Source: Saprospiraceae bacterium (lineage in GTDB: Bacteria > Bacteroidota > Bacteroidia > Chitinophagales > Saprospiraceae). Taken from it: DNA of 64,000 nucleotides. The notes under the pieces were generated by a model. That model was not told the DNA's origin, searched no databases, and saw nothing but the letters and a program-made list of their open reading frames with translations. The DNA lies in NCBI GenBank assembly GCA_016710115.1, contig JADJLN010000004.1, forward strand, positions 248,001-312,000, in the 5' to 3' direction. Shown here piece by piece: positions 37,368 through 45,992 of this stretch (positions within the stretch are counted from its first letter, which is position 1; each line of letters starts with the position of its first letter). Both the position numbers and the translations under genes were made by a program.

Positions 37368-38416
37368 TGGGACAGGTCACTTTTACAGGACCCGGGGCCC
37401 TTCGCGATTTTGCTGAGTGGGTAACGTCGAACTCTTTTTCCAGAGTGGAAATACTGGTCGATCAGCATACAGCGGAGTTCTGTCTTCCCCGGTTGAGAAA
37501 GGTAATCGACTGGGCGGGCGATCCCATCGTTCTTCCCGTCGGGGAGGAAAGTAAATCAATCGATGGGTTGCACCATGTCTGGATGAATTTGCTGGACAGG
37601 AAGATCGATCGACATGGCGTCTTGATCAACCTTGGAGGCGGAGTGATTACTGATCTGGGTGGGTTTGCCGCGTCTACATTCAAGCGGGGGATACCCTTCG
37701 TGCATATACCAACCTCACTTCTCGCTCAGGTAGACGCAGCAATCGGACACAAGACGGGAATCGATGTGGGGGGTGTAAAAAACAGCGTAGGGACCTTTGC
37801 GGAACCGGATGCCCTTGTTGTCGACCCCGTATTTCTGGAAACGTTACCGGATGATGAATATCGAAGCGGGATGGCAGAGGTATTCAAGCATAGCCTCATT
37901 GCTGACCGCAATCTCTGGGACCTGTTGGATGGATATCGTGCCGGGAGAAGCTGCCCTCCGGGTTGGATTCAACAGGCTGCAGAAATCAAATTGCATATTG
38001 TCGATCAGGATCCGCGCGAGCAGAATCGGCGCAAGCTGCTGAACTTTGGCCATTCACTTGGTCATGCCGTCGAGAGTGTGGCCTTGACAAAAGGCATATT
38101 GGTCAGGCATGGAGAGGCTGTCGCTGCCGGTATGCTGATGGAAGCCTGGCTATCGAACCAGCTGGGCAACCTTGCCCAATCGGAATGGGATGCGATCCGG
38201 GAGCGATTGACCCGCGTGTATGAGCCATTATCCACAAAATTGCTGGATCCGGACACCGGCATCGCCTTTCTGCGAAATGATAAAAAAAACCGGAACGGAT
38301 CGATCCTTATGGTCTTGTTGGATCAGATCGGTAAAGGGGTCATTGACCGGAACGTTACGGAAGAGCAATGCAGGGCAGCAATGCACGCGTATCCGGGGTT
38401 TTATTCAGGGGAATAG
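37367..38416 (+). CDS. aroB: 3-dehydroquinate synthase
   Basis: Second step of the shikimate pathway: cyclises DAHP to 3-dehydroquinate with NAD and a divalent metal. NAD/substrate motifs GGGVITDLGGFAASTFKRG and IPTSLLAQVDAAIGHKTGI are intact, metal ligands lie in MAEVFKHSLI (Glu), NFGHSLGHAVE and RHGEAVAAGM (His). 349 residues from the ATG at 37367, which shares one base with the DinB stop. Its stop lies 88 bases before the PBP start. Confidence 0.95.
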   Translation: MGQVTFTGPGALRDFAEWVTSNSFSRVEILVDQHTAEFCLPRLRKVIDWAGDPIVLPVGEESKSIDGLHHVWMNLLDRKIDRHGVLINLGGGVITDLGGFAASTFKRGIPFVHIPTSLLAQVDAAIGHKTGIDVGGVKNSVGTFAEPDALVVDPVFLETLPDDEYRSGMAEVFKHSLIADRNLWDLLDGYRAGRSCPPGWIQQAAEIKLHIVDQDPREQNRRKLLNFGHSLGHAVESVALTKGILVRHGEAVAAGMLMEAWLSNQLGNLAQSEWDAIRERLTRVYEPLSTKLLDPDTGIAFLRNDKKNRNGSILMVLLDQIGKGVIDRNVTEEQCRAAMHAYPGFYSGE

Positions 38417-38504
38417 ATGGAGCCTGGAAGTTGGCTAGCGGACGAAATCAGGTGTGCCCATGCTTCTGTCCTTTCACTACCTTTGTGGCAAGTCTTCGAA
38501 AACT

Positions 38505-41078
38505 ATGAGTGGAATCCATTGGATGCATCGCCAACACCCGCCCCGTCAGGAACACTGGATGAGATGGGTATGGAAAGCCTTCTTTGCCAGCATCGTATTG
38601 ATGATGGTCTGGATGGTCTTTCTGTCGTTCCAGGATCTGCCTTCCTTCGATGATCTCGAAAATCCCAATAATAAACTGGCCTCACAGGTCTTCGCGATAG
38701 ATGGCGCTTTGCTCGGACGCTATTATGTGGAAAACCGGGTTCCTGTTACCTATGACCAGCTCTCGCCCCATCTGGTAAATGCGCTGATCGCCACTGAGGA
38801 TATCCGTTTCAACAGTCATTCAGGAATCGATTTCAGAGCCCTGGCTCGGGTAGCGTTCAAAACGGTCTTTCTCGGTCAGTCGAGCTCCGGAGGAGGTAGT
38901 ACCATTACCCAACAGTTGGCCAAGTTACTGTATTCGAACAGGGACTTTTCGGGTATGGGAAAGATTGAAAAGACCATTACCCCGGTGGTGACCAAAATGA
39001 AGGAATGGATCACCGCAGTTAAACTGGAAAGGTCCTATACGAAGAAGGAGATCCTGGCGATGTACCTCAACCACTTCAATTTTATCAACGGGGCATATGG
39101 TATAAAAGCGGCATCAGAGATCTACTTTGGTCAATCCCAGGATTCGTTATCCGTGACGGAGGCCGCTACGTTGGTCGGTATGCTTCAGAATCCCTCTCTC
39201 TACAACCCGGCCCGTCGGGCAGAATTGACCCGAAAACGCAGGAATGTTGTGATCAACCAGATGGTTCGCCATGACTTTCTGACCAGGGACGAAGCAACTG
39301 TCTTGAAGGAATCGCCGATGGATATGGCGAGGTTCAAGAAGTTCTCACATGACGAAGGGCTTGCACCTTATGCCCGTATGGAATTGCGAAAGGAGGTCAT
39401 GCGCATTCTGGATCGGCCCGAATGTCGAAAGTCAAACGGAGAGAAATATGATATCTGGAGGGACGGATTGAAGATCTACTCCACCATCGACACATCTGTT
39501 CAGCTCCAGTTGGAAGCTTCAGTAGCCGCCCATATGCCCGCCTTACAGAAAAAATTCTGGCGTGTTTGGCGTGGTATGGACCCCTGGACCCGACGCGATC
39601 CTGGAACGGTCGATGCTGATATTGATTTGCGGCAGCAAACACTGGCTGACCAGATTGGCCAGATGGATAGATATATCGGCATCCGGGCGTCCCTGTTTGA
39701 ACCCTTTATAGAAGAAAACGGGATCAAGATCGGACGGTTATTACTTCGGGATGTCGATATGACCCGGATGCTTCGAGAGAAGAAGAATCCAGGTTATCTG
39801 AAGGAGCTACAGGAGTTGAAGTTGATCTCCGGTGAAATGGTCAAGGACTATACCCGGATCATGAAAGGTCCACTTTGGAAGGAACTTCAGAAAAAATGGG
39901 ACAATTTTCAGACTGCCACGGACAACATGTTGAATGCCAAGGTGCCTATGGTGGTTTTTGATTATGGATCTCCACGATTTGAGCGGGACACACTGATGTC
40001 GCCTCTGGATTCGCTGAAGTATCATCGGATGATCCTCCAGACAGGTGTGGTGGCGATTGACCCCTCCAACGGACAGGTTCGGGGGTGGGTAGGTGGTGTT
40101 GATTATCGGTTTTTTCAATATGATCATGTGACTTCTGACCGCCAGGTCGGGTCTACGTTCAAGCCATTTGTCTATGCGACAGCCGTTGCGCTCCAATCCA
40201 TTTCGCCCTGTACACGGTTGCTGGATAATCCACAGACCATCGTGCCGGGAGAAGCCAACTTCCATCTTGAAAAGGAGTGGACCCCGCGGAACTTCGATAC
40301 ATATACAGGTGAATCTCTGACTCTCTTTGACGGCCTGCGCAAATCCAAGAATACGTTTTCGGTTTACCTGATGAAACAACTCGGAGATACCGAACCGGTG
40401 CGTGGGTTGATCAATAATATGGGCATTGACAGTTCAGCGAGAACGCCGACTGGAAGATTACGTGTCCCGGCTTCACCATCTATCTGCCTGGGTTCTGCCG
40501 ACCTGAGCGTACTCGAAATGACCGGTGCCTATGCCACCTTTGCAAATGATGGTGTGTATAACAAACCTGTGCTGGTGAATCGCATTGAAGATGCGCATGG
40601 GAGGGTCATTTATCAGGATGTGCCACTAGAGCGACGTGCATTAAGCAGTGAAGCCAACCATGTAATGGTGGAGATGTTGCGGTATGCCACTCGTGGAGCT
40701 GGAGGCTTTTCCGGTGTGAAGAGCGATTTTGGAGGAAAAACCGGTACGACAAATTTCTATGCTGACGGTTGGTTCATTGGCATCACACCGAGTCTCGTGA
40801 TCGGGACCTGGGTGGGTGGAGAAGACCGCTGGATCCGGTTTTTCAGTCCCAATGACGGGCAGGGCTCCGTCTTGGCCCGACCGATATTTTCGGAAGCCTT
40901 GAAACGACTCGAGACATACGGTTCGGCCAGCTTTGACCCTGACAGGCGATTTAAATCTCCGGGCAAAATATCCATTGAATTGGACTGTGGGAAATACCAA
41001 AGCGCTACAGGTGATGAGATTCCCGGAGATTCACCAGACCTCTATGAAGATATTTTTGAAGAACCCGTTTTTGAATGA
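38505..41078 (+). CDS. Class A penicillin-binding protein (PBP1A type)
   Basis: Bifunctional peptidoglycan glycosyltransferase/transpeptidase anchored in the inner membrane. A short cytoplasmic N-terminus and one membrane helix (FFASIVLMMVWMVFLSF) precede the GT51 domain, with catalytic IATEDIRFNSHSGID and GGGSTITQQLAKLLYSN. The transpeptidase shows GSTFKPF (nucleophile Ser), SKNTF and GGKTGTTNFY. An insert of about 150 residues between the domains is charged and helical, common in this phylum. I chose the ATG at 38505 over the GTG at 38454 because it fits the helix position. 857 residues. Its stop overlaps the next gene (ATGA). Confidence 0.94.
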   Translation: MSGIHWMHRQHPPRQEHWMRWVWKAFFASIVLMMVWMVFLSFQDLPSFDDLENPNNKLASQVFAIDGALLGRYYVENRVPVTYDQLSPHLVNALIATEDIRFNSHSGIDFRALARVAFKTVFLGQSSSGGGSTITQQLAKLLYSNRDFSGMGKIEKTITPVVTKMKEWITAVKLERSYTKKEILAMYLNHFNFINGAYGIKAASEIYFGQSQDSLSVTEAATLVGMLQNPSLYNPARRAELTRKRRNVVINQMVRHDFLTRDEATVLKESPMDMARFKKFSHDEGLAPYARMELRKEVMRILDRPECRKSNGEKYDIWRDGLKIYSTIDTSVQLQLEASVAAHMPALQKKFWRVWRGMDPWTRRDPGTVDADIDLRQQTLADQIGQMDRYIGIRASLFEPFIEENGIKIGRLLLRDVDMTRMLREKKNPGYLKELQELKLISGEMVKDYTRIMKGPLWKELQKKWDNFQTATDNMLNAKVPMVVFDYGSPRFERDTLMSPLDSLKYHRMILQTGVVAIDPSNGQVRGWVGGVDYRFFQYDHVTSDRQVGSTFKPFVYATAVALQSISPCTRLLDNPQTIVPGEANFHLEKEWTPRNFDTYTGESLTLFDGLRKSKNTFSVYLMKQLGDTEPVRGLINNMGIDSSARTPTGRLRVPASPSICLGSADLSVLEMTGAYATFANDGVYNKPVLVNRIEDAHGRVIYQDVPLERRALSSEANHVMVEMLRYATRGAGGFSGVKSDFGGKTGTTNFYADGWFIGITPSLVIGTWVGGEDRWIRFFSPNDGQGSVLARPIFSEALKRLETYGSASFDPDRRFKSPGKISIELDCGKYQSATGDEIPGDSPDLYEDIFEEPVFE

Positions 41079-43117
41079 TCAGGAAATTCCGGAATATTCA
41101 CTCTTTCCCTTCCCGGACAATACTGTCGACAGTCGCCATATTGACCGTGCTTCTCCTTGTTTCAGGTTGTCTGCCTCCTGAAAAGCAAGCGGTCAAGCAA
41201 GTGCAGTTCGGCTTTGAGGACCCTGTCACCCGACAGATCTATGATCTCCAGGATCGCATGCAGCAGGACAGTCTGTGTTCCTTTTTTCATCATGATGATC
41301 CAACATACCGATATTATGCTGTCATGGCGATGGCATCCATCGGTGATTCGACCTCGATCGACAGCCTGATCCCCTTGCTTCGTGATCCCAACCAGGATAT
41401 TCAACTGGCTTGTATCTATGCCTTGGGACAGATTCGCTCTTCGCGCGCCGAATTACCCCTGCTTGAAGCATTTGATCCATGGGACAGTTTGTCGGAGTCT
41501 TCAGTCAGGAATTCGGCTATTCTTGAAGCGATCGGCAAATGTGGCAGTGAACCCTACCTGGAAGCCATGGCTTCCGTAACCACCTATGAGCCAACTGACT
41601 CCCTGTATCAGATCGGATTGGCTAACGGCGTGTTTCAATATTCCTTGCGTGGAATCATCCATCCACTGGGCACCACTCGGATGATCGAAATGGTGACGGA
41701 TGAACGCCGACCGGAAAGGGCGAGATTGATTGCAGCAACCTATCTGGCCAGAACAGCTGGAATCAAACTGGATACTCTGGTTCCGGAGATGGTCAATCTG
41801 TTGCGAAGTGAACCCAATCCGGATCATCGGATGGCGCTGGCACTGGCCATTGGCAAAAGTGGCAGTGAACTGGCCAGATCTTCTTTAATGGGGTTGTTTC
41901 CTTTGGAAAAGGATCCGATGGTGCGCTGCAATATGGTCAGAGCACTGTCCAATTTTCCCTATGTGGAGGTCAAGGATGTCCTGCTGTCAGCTTTTCAGGA
42001 CAAAGATCCCTATGTCGGAATAACTGCTTCCCAGGTATTGATGGACATTGGAGATCCCAAGGAAACACCCGAATGGCTGACCCAGGCAAGAACCACCAGA
42101 GACCCCTGGGTTAAGGCCTATTATTATGTCGCCATCAGTCGGATATGCCCTGTTTTTTTACCCGTGACCCGCACGGCAGTTCAATCCGATCTTCGGCATG
42201 GGCTCGAATCGATAAAGGATCCTCACCTCAGGGCTGTCTATGTTCGGGCGTTGGGTAAATTCGGGTGGAACTTCCCCTATCTTCTGCAAATCTGGCAGCA
42301 AAACAAAGTGCCGGTAGTGAAGACAGCAGCCATGGAAGCGATCCGGGATATTTCTGATCGACCCGATTTTGCCACGATATTCGGTGCTTCGTCCAGAAAT
42401 GTACGAAAGAATCTGGCCCAATACTTTCTCGCAGCTATTGAAAGCGGGGATGTCGGGAGCATGGCGACTGCCGCAGGCGCACTGCGCGCACCGAATGCAG
42501 GTTATCGATTGCTGGTTCATTCAGACAGCACGTTCAGAAAGGCAATGAACCTGTGTCAGTTGCCGCAGGATATCGAAACGTACAACGAACTGGCACAGAC
42601 AAGAGCCTATTTTCAAAAATCGACCTTCAAGGTCAGGCATCCTGAATTCAATCATCCGATTGATTGGGAGCTGGTTGGCAAAGTGAAGGCCAATTCTCGG
42701 GCTGTGATCAAGACAAATCGAGGCAATATCATCATCCGGTTCTTTCCTGAGGATGCGCCCGGGTCAGTGGGTAATTTCATTCAACTGGCCGAGTCTGGTT
42801 ATTTTTCAGGCAAGACGTTCCATCGGTTGGTACCCAATTTTGTGATCCAGGGCGGTTGCCCGAGAGGGGATGGCTATGGCGCTTTAGGGTATTCCATTCG
42901 ATCTGAATTGAACCGGAAGTCCTATGATCTTCCCGGACGAGTTGGAATGGCGTCTGCCGGACCGCATACAGAAGGGACACAGTTTTTTATCACCCATTCA
43001 CCTACATTGCATCTGGATGGGCGGTATTCGCTCTTCGCAGAGGTGGAAACCGGATTGGATATTGTCCGGCAAATACTGCCCGGCGACACGATTGAAGAAG
43101 TTGAAATGATCTATTAA
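41075..43117 (+). CDS. Periplasmic lipoprotein with HEAT repeats and C-terminal cyclophilin PPIase
   Basis: A 680-residue protein with a lipoprotein signal (VLLLVSGC, Cys32). Residues about 60-500 are HEAT-like helical repeats (for example YAVMAMASIGDSTSIDSLIP, ACIYALGQIRSSRAELPLLE, RMALALAIGKSGSELA). Residues about 525-680 are a cyclophilin: KTFHRLVPNFVIQGGCPRG with the active-site Arg and Phe, then GTQFFITHSPTLHLDGRYSL. It probably helps fold or assemble envelope proteins. Its ATG lies inside the stop of the class A PBP gene, so the two are translated together, which hints at a role for PBP folding or peptidoglycan synthesis. This coupling is the inference. Confidence 0.88.
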   Translation: MIRKFRNIHSFPSRTILSTVAILTVLLLVSGCLPPEKQAVKQVQFGFEDPVTRQIYDLQDRMQQDSLCSFFHHDDPTYRYYAVMAMASIGDSTSIDSLIPLLRDPNQDIQLACIYALGQIRSSRAELPLLEAFDPWDSLSESSVRNSAILEAIGKCGSEPYLEAMASVTTYEPTDSLYQIGLANGVFQYSLRGIIHPLGTTRMIEMVTDERRPERARLIAATYLARTAGIKLDTLVPEMVNLLRSEPNPDHRMALALAIGKSGSELARSSLMGLFPLEKDPMVRCNMVRALSNFPYVEVKDVLLSAFQDKDPYVGITASQVLMDIGDPKETPEWLTQARTTRDPWVKAYYYVAISRICPVFLPVTRTAVQSDLRHGLESIKDPHLRAVYVRALGKFGWNFPYLLQIWQQNKVPVVKTAAMEAIRDISDRPDFATIFGASSRNVRKNLAQYFLAAIESGDVGSMATAAGALRAPNAGYRLLVHSDSTFRKAMNLCQLPQDIETYNELAQTRAYFQKSTFKVRHPEFNHPIDWELVGKVKANSRAVIKTNRGNIIIRFFPEDAPGSVGNFIQLAESGYFSGKTFHRLVPNFVIQGGCPRGDGYGALGYSIRSELNRKSYDLPGRVGMASAGPHTEGTQFFITHSPTLHLDGRYSLFAEVETGLDIVRQILPGDTIEEVEMIY

Positions 43118-43127
43118 AACTTGCTAA

Positions 43128-44249
43128 ATGGACATGTTGAAGCATACCCCACTGACAGACATTCATGAATCACTTGGAGCAAAAATGGCCCCGTTCGCGG
43201 GGTATCTGATGCCCATATCATATAGTTCAATACGCGAAGAACATGACGCTGTTCGCAACGGTGTCGGTGTATTCGACGTAACCCATATGGGGGAATTCAT
43301 TGTCAAAGGGAAACAGGCACTGGACCTGGTCCAGGCCGTGACGAGCAATGACGCGTCGGCTTTGGCTATCGGTCAAGCGCAGTATTCCTGTCTACCAAAC
43401 GAGACAGGAGGGATCGTCGATGATTTGCTGGTTTATCGCTTGCCAGAAGATATGTGTGCGGAAGGAGAACAGGCTTTTCTACTGGTCGTCAACGCATCCA
43501 ACCTGGAAAAGGACTGGAACTGGATCAGCAGGCACAACACCTTTGATACCCGCCTGATCAATATTTCGGAAGAAACAGGTTTGATAGCTGTGCAGGGCCC
43601 CAAGGCTATAGAGGTGTTGCAACAATTGACCGATGTGGATCTTTCTGCCATCGCCTATTATCATTTTAAAAAAGGAAAAATCGCCGGCATTGACAATGTG
43701 CTGATCTCCGCTACCGGTTACACTGGATCAGGAGGGTTTGAATTGTATACAGAAAATGAACACCTGCCTGTGCTGTGGGATGCGGTATTCAAGGCAGGCA
43801 AATCGGTAAACATTCAACCTGCCGGATTGGGCGCACGGGATACACTCCGTCTGGAAATGGGTTTTTGTCTGTATGGCAACGACATCAATGACAACACCTC
43901 TCCGCTCGAGGCAGGACTTGGCTGGATCACGAAGTTGAAAAAGAGCCCTTTTACTTCGCAAGATTTGTTGATCCGTCAGAAGGAAGCCGGCTTGACCCGC
44001 AAACTGGTCGGTTTCAAAGTGGAGGATCGGCGCGTGCCTCGGCATGATTACATCATCGAATCACCGGAAGGGGAGGAGATCGGTGTGGTTACCTCCGGCA
44101 CCCAGTCACCATCATTGGATATTCCTATCGGTATGGGCTATGTGACAATGCCCTACTCCTCGAAGGGATCCAGAATTATGATCGTGGCCGGGACCAAACG
44201 ACTGCAAGCGGAGGTTTGTGGGCTTCCGTTCTACCAGAAGAACGCCTGA
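43128..44249 (+). CDS. gcvT: Glycine cleavage system aminomethyltransferase (T protein)
   Basis: Transfers the aminomethyl carbon of glycine to tetrahydrofolate. The N-terminal LKHTPLTDIHESLGAKMAPF and GVGVFDVTHMGEFIV are diagnostic. The folate site continues with LVVNASNLEKDWNWI, and GLGARDTLRLEMGFCLYGND contains the catalytic aspartate region. 373 residues, complete. It starts 10 bases after the HEAT-cyclophilin gene and may share its transcript. The H and P proteins are not in the window. Confidence 0.95.
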   Translation: MDMLKHTPLTDIHESLGAKMAPFAGYLMPISYSSIREEHDAVRNGVGVFDVTHMGEFIVKGKQALDLVQAVTSNDASALAIGQAQYSCLPNETGGIVDDLLVYRLPEDMCAEGEQAFLLVVNASNLEKDWNWISRHNTFDTRLINISEETGLIAVQGPKAIEVLQQLTDVDLSAIAYYHFKKGKIAGIDNVLISATGYTGSGGFELYTENEHLPVLWDAVFKAGKSVNIQPAGLGARDTLRLEMGFCLYGNDINDNTSPLEAGLGWITKLKKSPFTSQDLLIRQKEAGLTRKLVGFKVEDRRVPRHDYIIESPEGEEIGVVTSGTQSPSLDIPIGMGYVTMPYSSKGSRIMIVAGTKRLQAEVCGLPFYQKNA

Positions 44250-44277
44250 TTACCTGCCTGTTGAACTGACAGCATGA

Positions 44278-44296
44278 ACAATTCAGGTTGAATTGT
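44278..44296. promoter_or_regulatory. Perfect inverted repeat, candidate operator of the GbsR/MarR gene
   Basis: ACAATTCA (44278-44285), spacer GGT, TGAATTGT (44289-44296): an 8-bp perfect palindrome 28 bases before the regulator's ATG. A related half-site TTGAACTG lies at 44261-44268, 27 bases before TTGAATTG (44288-44295). No T tract follows, so it is not a standard terminator for gcvT. Winged-helix repressors often bind such sites in front of their own genes. Confidence 0.4.
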
Positions 44297-44324
44297 CCTT
44301 TATGGTGTATCAACTGTTGGTGAC

Positions 44325-44825
44325 ATGAATCTTGAAGAGGGCAAGCTGAAGTTTATTGAAACATGGGGCAACCTTGCAGGTTCCTGGGGCGTGACCAAAA
44401 CCATGGCACAGATTCATGCATTGCTCCTGATTTCCACAAAACCACTTTGTACAGATCAGGTCATTGCCGAGCTTGACATTTCCCGGGGCAACGCAAATAT
44501 GAACCTCCGAGAATTGATCGATTGGGAGCTGGTCTCCAGAATAGCGATCGATGGAGATCGAAAGGAATATTTTGAAGCTGAAAAGGACATTTGGGAGGTG
44601 TTTCGAAAAATTGCCGTTCAGCGCAAGAAGCGGGAATTGGAGCCTGTCGTCATTGCACTGGATGAGCTGGCCAATGTCGAAGCCGGCTGTCATGAATCGG
44701 ATGCCTTTTGCAAGATGGTCAAGGACCTCAAGCTGATCTCCTGCAGAGCAGATGCGGTCCTTGAACAGATCACAAAAAAGGAGTCCTCATGGCTGGTGAA
44801 CGGTTTGGTGAGGCTTACCAAATAA
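44325..44825 (+). CDS. GbsR/MarR-family transcriptional regulator
   Basis: A 166-residue winged-helix protein. FIETWGNLAGSWGVTKTMAQ at the N-terminus and LCTDQVIAELDISRGNANMN (recognition region) followed by RELIDWELVSRI and the wing are characteristic of the GbsR-like branch of MarR regulators. The C-terminal helix contains two cysteines (GCHESDAFCKM and LISCRADA). The regulated genes are unknown; the palindrome upstream suggests autoregulation, and the DUF1015 gene 57 bases downstream is on the same strand. Confidence 0.85.
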   Translation: MNLEEGKLKFIETWGNLAGSWGVTKTMAQIHALLLISTKPLCTDQVIAELDISRGNANMNLRELIDWELVSRIAIDGDRKEYFEAEKDIWEVFRKIAVQRKKRELEPVVIALDELANVEAGCHESDAFCKMVKDLKLISCRADAVLEQITKKESSWLVNGLVRLTK

Positions 44826-44882
44826 AGAAAAGAACAGGATTCCTCCCGGGGAAGAGGTACTTTTGCAGGCAAATTGGCAGGT

Positions 44883-45992
44883 ATGCAAATTCGACCCTTC
44901 AAGGCAGTATATCCAGACCAGGATTATATTACCTCCTCTGATTCATTTTTCAAGGGGATAAAGGATAATTTTCCGGAATACCGCCGTAGTGGGGTCTATC
45001 GCGGCTTTACTGATCCCGGGTTCTATGTTTATCAGATCCGGTACTCCGACCATGCATTTGTCGGCTTGGTTGCGATCGCAGATCTGAAAGATTATCTGAT
45101 CGGTAAGATCAAGAAGCACGAAAACACACTCGCTGACAAAGAGCAAATTCACCTCAATTTGCTACTGCGCAACAGGGCTATTGTCAAGCCCGTACTGCTT
45201 ACACACAAGCCGGTACAGCATTTGACACGTCTCCTCCACGATTGGGTGGATCAGCACGATCCGGAATTTACCGTTCATTTTGAAGCTGAGCACCAGGACC
45301 ACAGTTTCTGGCCTATCACAGATCAGGACCTGATCGATCGCCTGACCCGGATTTTTGCTGAGGATGTCAGAGAAAGCTATATAGCCGATGGTCATCACCG
45401 AAGCAGTTCCTTGCGTCTCTTGTATGAACGGCTGCATGGAAGAGAGGAAGGTGGTTCGTTCAATGGCCTGATGTGTGCCTTCTTTTCCTCAGATGAGGTC
45501 GAAATCCTGGATTTCAACCGGATCGTGGATGTCTTTGTGGAATTGTCCCCGACTGTCTTTATGGCCCGGCTGTCCAGGGTTATGGATATTGAAGTTATTG
45601 ATCAGCCGATCAAGCCGAGCCAGCCGCACGAGATGAGTATGTATCTCCACAGGGAATGGTATCTGTTGCGATGGAAGCAGGAATTGCTGGATCAGTACGC
45701 GCACCGGTCCGTTGTCCTCGATACCCACCTGTTTAATTATGAGATCTTGAGCAAGATCCTTCAGGTTCAGGATGTTCGGACGGACGACCGAGTCAATTAC
45801 TTTCCCGGTGTGTACGGGTTGGATGCATTCCGCCATCAGGTGAATCTGAGTGATGCCAGGGTGGGCATTTGTCTGTATCCGATCGCACTGGAGGATATGA
45901 TGACCATATCCGATGAAGGCTCGGTTCTCCCACCCAAATCAACATGGTTTCAACCCCGGATGAAGAATGGGATTATCGTCCATGAATTCTGA
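44883..45992 (+). CDS. DUF1015 family protein
   Basis: A 369-residue cytoplasmic protein of the DUF1015 family. The start MQIRPFKAVYPDQDYI fits the usual N-terminal motif, and YIADGHHRSSSLRLLYER is the strongly conserved core; NYFPGVYGLDAFRHQV lies near the C-terminus. The family resembles phosphatase/kinase-like folds and is often next to serine biosynthesis genes in Bacteroidota, but no such gene is seen here. I chose the ATG at 44883. Its 3' end overlaps the amidohydrolase start by 26 bases or 11 bases, depending on start choice. Confidence 0.85.
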   Translation: MQIRPFKAVYPDQDYITSSDSFFKGIKDNFPEYRRSGVYRGFTDPGFYVYQIRYSDHAFVGLVAIADLKDYLIGKIKKHENTLADKEQIHLNLLLRNRAIVKPVLLTHKPVQHLTRLLHDWVDQHDPEFTVHFEAEHQDHSFWPITDQDLIDRLTRIFAEDVRESYIADGHHRSSSLRLLYERLHGREEGGSFNGLMCAFFSSDEVEILDFNRIVDVFVELSPTVFMARLSRVMDIEVIDQPIKPSQPHEMSMYLHREWYLLRWKQELLDQYAHRSVVLDTHLFNYEILSKILQVQDVRTDDRVNYFPGVYGLDAFRHQVNLSDARVGICLYPIALEDMMTISDEGSVLPPKSTWFQPRMKNGIIVHEF

